A DNA stretch of 64,000 bases from Opisthocomus hoazin (taxonomy: Eukaryota; Chordata; Aves; Opisthocomiformes; Opisthocomidae). The translations under genes and the position numbers were made by a program. Within the stretch, counting starts at the first letter, position 1. Each line of letters opens with the position of its first letter. Shown piece by piece: positions 58,483 through 64,000 of the stretch. The notes below the pieces were generated by a model. It was given only the letters and a program-made list of their open reading frames with translations, was not told where the DNA came from and ran no database searches. Location of the stretch: NCBI RefSeq assembly GCF_030867145.1, contig NC_134418.1:1546802-1610801 (forward strand). Reading direction: 5' to 3'.

Positions 58483-59360
58483 CTCGTTGGTGAACGTGGG
58501 GTCATTCTGCCTGTCCGGGCTCACCCCGGCTGCTCGGTTACAGGGGGGGTAACAGGGGATGCTCGCTCTGCTCCCCGCACACACAACCTCTCCCCGCGCA
58601 TCTTCCACGGCCGCTGCCGTCCCCGGCAGAGCGAGCTGCAGCCGTCTCGGCCGCGCGGACGGAGCAGCCGCCCTGGAATAATCCCGGAGGCACCTCTAGG
58701 TAACATTTTATTTCAATTTTATTTCTTTTTTTCCCCCCCAAAGGGAGCAGTTGCTGCTGAGGTTTCCTTTCCTCGCTGTTGAACACTCGCTCGTGTCCCA
58801 TCCCTTTTTTTAACGCATTGATTCTCCCCGTCCTTGTCGCCGCCAGCGCAGGCAAAACCCACCCGAAGGGGAACTGGGAGGAACTGGAAACGCACAAATG
58901 CAATTTTCAGTTCTCACGTCCCGCTCAAAGGCTGGCTCCAGCACGCTGCTCCCACATCGTGCACAGCGCACGACATTATCCCCATCCGGGTTTAAAAAAT
59001 TGACTTTAAAAACTCCAAATCACCCAAATAACTTCAATTTCTGGGCCAGGACTCCCCGCTAACGATCTGCTACGCACGTCGCTATTTCTTTCCATCAGAT
59101 CCCACATTTTATTTCTCGCGGGCGTTCATACTCTCCCCGCTGACAACCCTTTCACAGCTGATCTGATGACTTTTCTCAGAGCTCGGCCGCCTGCTCAGCA
59201 CTCGCAGCTCGGGGCCGCTGCCACGGGCACCGCCAGACAGCCAGGACCCACGGCAGCTTCACGTCACGGAGAAATCCCACCTCCAGCTGCTTTGTAATTT
59301 ACCCACTGTCCTTGCCAGGCTATTAATGGGGGCAAAAAAACCCACCCCAAACAATGTTTA

Positions 59361-59627
59361 ATTTTTACCACCAAGCCTACAATGTCCTTTTGACCACCAA
59401 GCCTCCAATTTAATTTTTGCCACCAAATCTCCAGTTTATTTTTTGCCACCAAATCTCCAACGCAATTTCCGCCACCAAATCTCCAATTTAATTTTTGCCA
59501 CCAAATCTCCAACGCAATTTCCGCCACCAAACCTCCAATTTCATTTTCGCCACCAAACCTCCAATTTCATTTTCCCCACCAAACCTCCAGCGTGCTTCTT
59601 GCCACCGAATCTCCAATTCGATTTTAC
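59361..59627 (+). repeat. 26-bp minisatellite, about ten copies
   Basis: Unit of the form CCACCAAATCTCCAATTTAA plus TTTTTG, with variants (CCTCCAATTTCATTTTCG and ATCTCCAACGCAATTTCCG). Copies alternate between two types, suggesting a two-unit expansion. Confidence 0.95.
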
Positions 59628-60364
59628 CGCTTCGCGACAGGCTTTGCTCTGCTCGGAGCGGCGTTACGCCGCTTCCCCCACCCGGGAATAGGCCCCTGGT
59701 TCTGGCTTGTTTTAGGGCTTTGTTTTGCTTTGCTTTTATTTTTTTTTTGTTTTTAAACCAGGCGCCTTTCAAGCCCTGCAATGAAATTTCGAAGTTGTCA
59801 TCGCTGTTTTTTTCACCCCTCGGATGAAAGCAAACAACAACAACCCCCTTGGGCTTGGAACAGATATTTCATGAGCGACCGGGTGCAGCTCCACAACACC
59901 AAACACCCCACTCAGCAACCGGCTCCTACGAGGAGGGGGAGGAAAAAAATAAGAATAAAATCCGTATTATTCGCGCCGCTTACCAAACCTCGAAGCCCAA
60001 GTTGACTTCAGCCGCCCCGAAGCCGCAGGTCCCGCACACCGCTCCCCACGCCAGGGAAACCCGGAGCGTTTTATAGCATCAAAGCTGGGGTGGTCCCCGC
60101 CCACAGGGTGCTGCCTGAAAAATGAGTATTCATAAGCATTTAGGGACGATGACAACGTAAAGCTTCCCCCGTGCTCCCCCAAGCCCCCGGCTGCCGCCTG
60201 CCCGCCCGCGTCGCCGGCCGGGCCCCCTCCGTCCCCCTTCTTCCTCTCCTCCACCACCCCGCTGCAAAACCCCTGGGTTTTATTTAAAATGCTCCAAAGG
60301 GGTCTCGAATATTGTCTCCCCCACTCACATCCCTTGCAGGAGCAGCTCGTGGGGGGGGGGGGGG

Positions 60365-60940
60365 GGTTCTTTTTCTTCTTCTTTTTGTCAATTTTTCCCT
60401 TCCTTTTACTTTTTCTTTCTTGTCTTTCTTCTTTTTTTTCTCTTCTTTTTCCCTTTTTTCTCTTCTTTTTCTTCTTTTTCCTTTTTTCTCTTCTTTTTCT
60501 TCCTTTTTTTCTCTTTTCCCTTTTTTATCTTCTTTTTTTTCCTTTTTTATCTCCTTTTTTCTCTTTTTTCCCTTTTTTCTCTTCTTTTTCTTCTTTTTCC
60601 TTTTTTCTCTTCTTTTTCCTCTCTTTTCCTTTTGTCTCTTTTCTTTTTTCCCTTTCTCTTCTTTTTCTTCTTTTTTCCTTTTTTCCCTTCTTTTTCTTCT
60701 TTTTTCCTTTTTTCTCTTCTTTTTCTTCTTTTTCCCTTTTTTCTCTTCTTTTTCCTCTCTTTTCCTTTTGTCTCTTTTCTTTTTTCCCTTTCTCTTCTTT
60801 TTCTTCTTTTTTCCTTTTTTCTCTTCTTTTTCTTCTTTTTCCCTTTTTTCTCTTCTTTTTCTTCTTTTCCCTCTTTTCTCTTCTTTTTCTTCTTTTTTCC
60901 TTTTTTCTCTTTTTTTTCTTTCTTTTTTTTTTTTTTGTTG
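60365..60940 (+). repeat. Polypyrimidine tract (TTTTC/TTCTTT type)
   Basis: About 570 bases of nearly uninterrupted C/T. Made of a repeating CTCTTCTTTTTCTTCTTTTT-CC pattern of roughly 27 bases, preceded by a G14 run. It generates the long F/S/L-rich and K/E/R-rich frames on the two strands; neither is a gene. Confidence 0.96.
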
Positions 60941-61400
60941 AAAAGCCTCGGAAACCAGAATGTTTCTGCAAAGAGTTTATCAAATTACATTTGGGGACAA
61001 AGAGCTAAAGTGCATTTTCTTGAAGGCTTGACAATTGGGGAGCCATCAAGGAAATGAAAAGAATGACAGAAAACCAAAGGCTTTTGTCAGATGGAGAAAC
61101 GCCATCGAGAAAAGCCAGGCTTGGGGGGCCTTTATTTTTGTTTTGGTTGGGTTTCCTTTCGACTTTCTTTTCCCAGGTGTTAAAGTCGGGGCTGCGGGGA
61201 GGGCCAGGGAAAGGGAAGGAAAAGCCATTTGGTTTGGGGGGGGGGGGGGGGGCTTCAATGGGGGGTTTCTCCTCTCATTTTTTTAACAAGATGCCAGTGT
61301 TTAAAAGAAAAACGAAGCCCCTTTCGAAATGTGAAGCTGCCGAGATAATGACCGCGATCTCTCTAAGACTGGATGGGAACAGGTGAGATTTTTTTCCTCC
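60940..61400 (+). promoter_or_regulatory. Candidate distal enhancer / exon-like island upstream of CYP26B1
   Basis: Immediately after the pyrimidine tract the DNA is unique and balanced in composition: AGTTTATCAAATTACATTTG, CTTGACAATTGGGG, GAATGACAGAAAACC. A block at 61291-61382 begins after a TTTTTTTAACAAG acceptor-like site and ends at ACAG|GTGAGATT, a good donor. It could be an exon of a non-coding transcript divergent from CYP26B1, or an enhancer. Confidence 0.3.
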
Positions 61401-63388
61401 TTTCTTGTTCCCATCCGTCTTTTGTTCAATCTGAGACCGAAGAGAGACAGAAACGCGATCATTTTGATATTCCCCTTTTTGTGCATATGCTTTCTCCCAA
61501 GGAAAAGAAACGCAGCTTCGTCCCACTCCAGGCACTATTTGAGGGGGTGGCTGCAGAGAGATATGTGAATAAAATAAACCCCAAATCCCTCAATTCATTT
61601 GTTTTACGTGTTATAAAGCGAGCAGCAGGGTGTCTGGGTCTGCTTGCAGCCTGCTCTCGGGGCTGAGCTCCGGACGGAAGATGCTCCAGGGACACCGGCG
61701 CAGCCCTCGGCCTTATCCCACCCCCAGCTTTATTCTCGATTTTTTTCCCCCAGGAGCCACCCTGCACGGCAACACCATTTTGCAGTCGCTCTCAGCCCCT
61801 TTCGACCTCCCCAAAAGCCACCCTGTCCCTCCATCCCTTCTCTGAACCCAAATGCCAGGGCAACAAGTCGGTCGCCAAAAAGCTCCGCTGCCCCTTGGGA
61901 GCATCCCGAATCCCAAATCCCGGGCAGGCATCCCCGTGGGAGCCCCGCTCGGGGGCATCGGCGGGGGCTGCACACAGCGAGTTTTGAGCTTCTGTTGGGC
62001 TTTTTTGCTCGATAAGGAACATTTTGGGTGTTTTCTCTCCCCTGCTTCAGAAAATAAGAAGATTTAAGCTCCTCAGCGGGTCAAATAAGCGGGGATGCCA
62101 CTGCCTTTCCCTGCAAGCTGGCAATATTCTCTGTACACCAGGAATAATCTCAGGTATCCAGAGTCTTTCCTCAATATCTCCTGGTTTGACGTTTCTTGTC
62201 AAGAAGAGAAGACTCTTTTCCCCAGTGTCCTCCTTTTCTAAAAAATTTCTGTCTTGCTTTCTGGATCGCCTCCTATTTTATCTTCCTTTCTAGTACCTCT
62301 GGAAAACATTGCCCTGAAAAAAATCTGGTTTAAATGCCTCTCTGAAGACCCAACCCGCCGGTCCTGGCTGGTATTTATTCTCTTCTTCCTAAAAAACTTC
62401 CTTTTTTTGTATTCTGCTACCAGCAAAACCATCCTCCCAAATCTCAGCCCCTTTTTGAAAACCATCTGGCTTTTCCCCCGCCTGGGTCTTCGGCGAGCAG
62501 CGGATAATTACTCGAAAGGGCCGGGCTGCGAAGGCTTTTTGCATCGTTGCAAGAATACAGCCACTATTCTTCTACATGCCATGCAGCCTTTTAGAGAATT
62601 AAAAAGGCATAACGAGAAACATCTTACCCTGCTCGGAAGGAAAAATAAACTACGCTGAAGTTTCTCCGTTCATCTCCAAAGCAAATGCCCGGGTAATCGG
62701 AGACAGGGACCAGCGGCGAGGGAGGGAGCGAGGGGTACATCTGTGCGTGTTTTCAGGAGATGAGACTTTGAAGATGCTGCCGAAACACTATTTATATCCC
62801 AGACCTTTTAACACAAAACACTGTTGCTGAAGAGGCAACTTCCAGGACACGGTGAGGGGGAATGATTCAAAGTTTGCTCAGGAACCTCTTCCCAAACCCG
62901 GATTTTCCTCGCTGAAAACGCCGGGTGCACGTGCAGGGGGCTGGGATTTACACCGTTATCCTGGACTTTCAACCTCCTCTCCAAGCTAAAGCTCCCCACC
63001 ACCTCCCTTTCCCCTCCCTGCTCCTGCCCCCTCTTCCAAACTCGTCCAAAACCCTTTGAAAATGAGTTTAAAAAAAATCCATAGAACGAGAGTGGTGGAA
63101 ACCATCGGCTTTTGCACGGCAGCTCATGATTTTTATGGGCTGGAGCCAACCTGCACATCAACCTACCCACGGTGATGCCCCACTGCCGGCTCCCATCCCG
63201 CGTGTCCTGCCTGCTCTGCTTATTAAATCCCGCTGGGAAAAATAGGGAAGAAGTGGGGGGGAAGAAAAGAAAGAAAACCAAACAAGACCCAAATGAAAAA
63301 CACATCAAGCCTCGATCGAGAGGAAGTTCAGTGTGGGATTCATTGTCTCCCCCAGCGCCAAAACGAAGGGCTCGGCTTGTGCCGGGCA
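61400..63388. other. Far 5' flank, no gene seen
   Basis: Mixed-composition unique sequence. AT-rich complex stretches at 61.55-61.62 and 62.05-62.66 kb may be regulatory. Frames are short or run on from the CR1 at the right edge. Confidence 0.5.
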
Positions 63389-64000
63389 CAAAATCACAGA
63401 ATCCCAGAATGTTCAGGGTTGGCAGGGCCCTCTGGGGGTCACCCAGCCCAACCCCCTGCCCAAGCAGGGTCACCCAGAGCAGGCTGCACAGCACCGCGGC
63501 CAGGCGGGGCTGGAATATCTCCAGAGAAGGAGACTCCACAGCCTCCCTGGGCAGCCTGGGCCAGGGCTCCGTCACCCTCAGAGGGAAGAAGTTCTTCCTC
63601 ATCTTCAGCTGGAGCTTCCTCGGCTTCAGTTTGTGCCCGTTGCCCCTTGTCCTGTCGCTGGGCACCACTGGAAAGAGTCTGGTCCCGTCCTCCTGACCCC
63701 CACCCTGCAGATATTTAGAGGCATTTCGAAGGTCCCCTCGCAGCCTTCTCTTCTCCAGGCTGAACAAGCCCAGCTCCCTCAGCCTCTCCTCATAGCACAG
63801 ATGCTCCAGTTCCCTCCTCATCCTCGTAGCCCTCCGTTGGACTCTCTCCAGTAGCTCTTCATCTTCCTTGAACTGGGAAGCCCAGCACTGGACACAGGAC
63901 TCCAGATGGGGCCTCACTAGGGCAGAGCAGAGGGGAAGGAGAACCTCCCTCGCCCTGCTGCCCACACTACTCCTCATGCACCCCAGGATCCCATCGGCCT
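63389..64000 (-). mobile_element. CR1 LINE, 3' part with open reverse-transcriptase C-terminus, continues past window edge
   Basis: Longest CR1 here, over 600 bases and running off the right edge. Read on the minus strand it encodes the ORF2 C-terminal domain without a stop: VRPHLESCVQCWASQF, LERVQRRATRMRRELEHL, YEERLRELGLFSLEKRRLRG, RKNFFPLRVTEPWPRLPREA. The usual stop near the 3' end is changed, so the frame runs on into flanking DNA to 62808; that extension is not real protein. The tail at 63389-63410 is intact (TCACAGAATCCCAGAATG). The surviving frame suggests a relatively young copy. Confidence 0.95.

Larger units (their letters stand above)
56966..59360. other. Unique CpG-rich 5' flank of CYP26B1
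   Basis: Between the minisatellites the DNA is mostly single copy and CpG-rich around 57.9-58.7 kb, with the CAT microsatellite and the 14-bp repeat. No coding family is recognised. At 58143-58168 two AGTTCA-like half-sites occur on the minus strand with 7-base spacing, which is not a classical retinoic acid response element. Confidence 0.5.

Noticed and set aside
60289..61008. 239-codon F/S/L-rich plus frame and 152-codon K/E/R-rich minus frame
   Set aside because: Both are translations of one polypyrimidine tract.
62808..63977. 389-codon minus frame as a cellular gene
   Set aside because: Its first half is CR1 ORF2 C-terminus and its second half is read-through into unique DNA after a lost stop.

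Overview
This is vertebrate nuclear DNA, almost certainly from a bird. The evidence is repeated CR1 LINE tails with the typical avian 3' end (repeated ATTCTGTGA-type terminus), an ERVL-type solo LTR, GC-rich microchromosome-like composition full of poly-C/poly-G runs and minisatellites, and one compact multi-exon gene whose protein is unmistakably CYP26B1. There are no bacterial-style operons; most long open frames are by-products of GC-rich or simple-repeat sequence.

The one fully supported gene is CYP26B1 (retinoic acid 4-hydroxylase) on the minus strand. Six coding exons run from the ATG at 51287 to the stop at 31163, giving 511 residues in frame with canonical GT-AG junctions. A long 3'UTR extends to about 27.72 kb and ends in a very AT-rich block with AATAAA signals. 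The leader and promoter lie at 51.29-52.65 kb, with a TATA box at 52265-52272 and a possible second one near 52.05 kb. Intron 2 (13.3 kb) and intron 1 (2.6 kb) hold CR1 tails, long pyrimidine tracts and islands of complex AT-rich sequence that look like conserved enhancers.

The 5' flank (52.6-64 kb) is dominated by tandem repeats: a 43-bp minisatellite, poly-C-rich sequence, a 13-bp minisatellite organised into 311-bp higher-order units, a 14-bp repeat, a 26-bp minisatellite and a 570-bp polypyrimidine tract. Unique, enhancer-like sequence lies between them, and a CR1 with an open reverse-transcriptase C-terminus runs off the right edge.

The 3' flank (1-27.7 kb) has ordinary base composition with several CR1 remnants, a MIR-like SINE and one LTR. 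On the minus strand between about 2.2 and 19.2 kb there is a series of exon-like open segments with splice-site-like ends. Their translations resemble, in the right order, parts of polycystin-1-like proteins (GPS/TM1, PLAT, polycystin extracellular domain, channel region). I treat this as a candidate divergent or decaying PKD1-like gene; it rests on remembered family patterns, not on an alignment.
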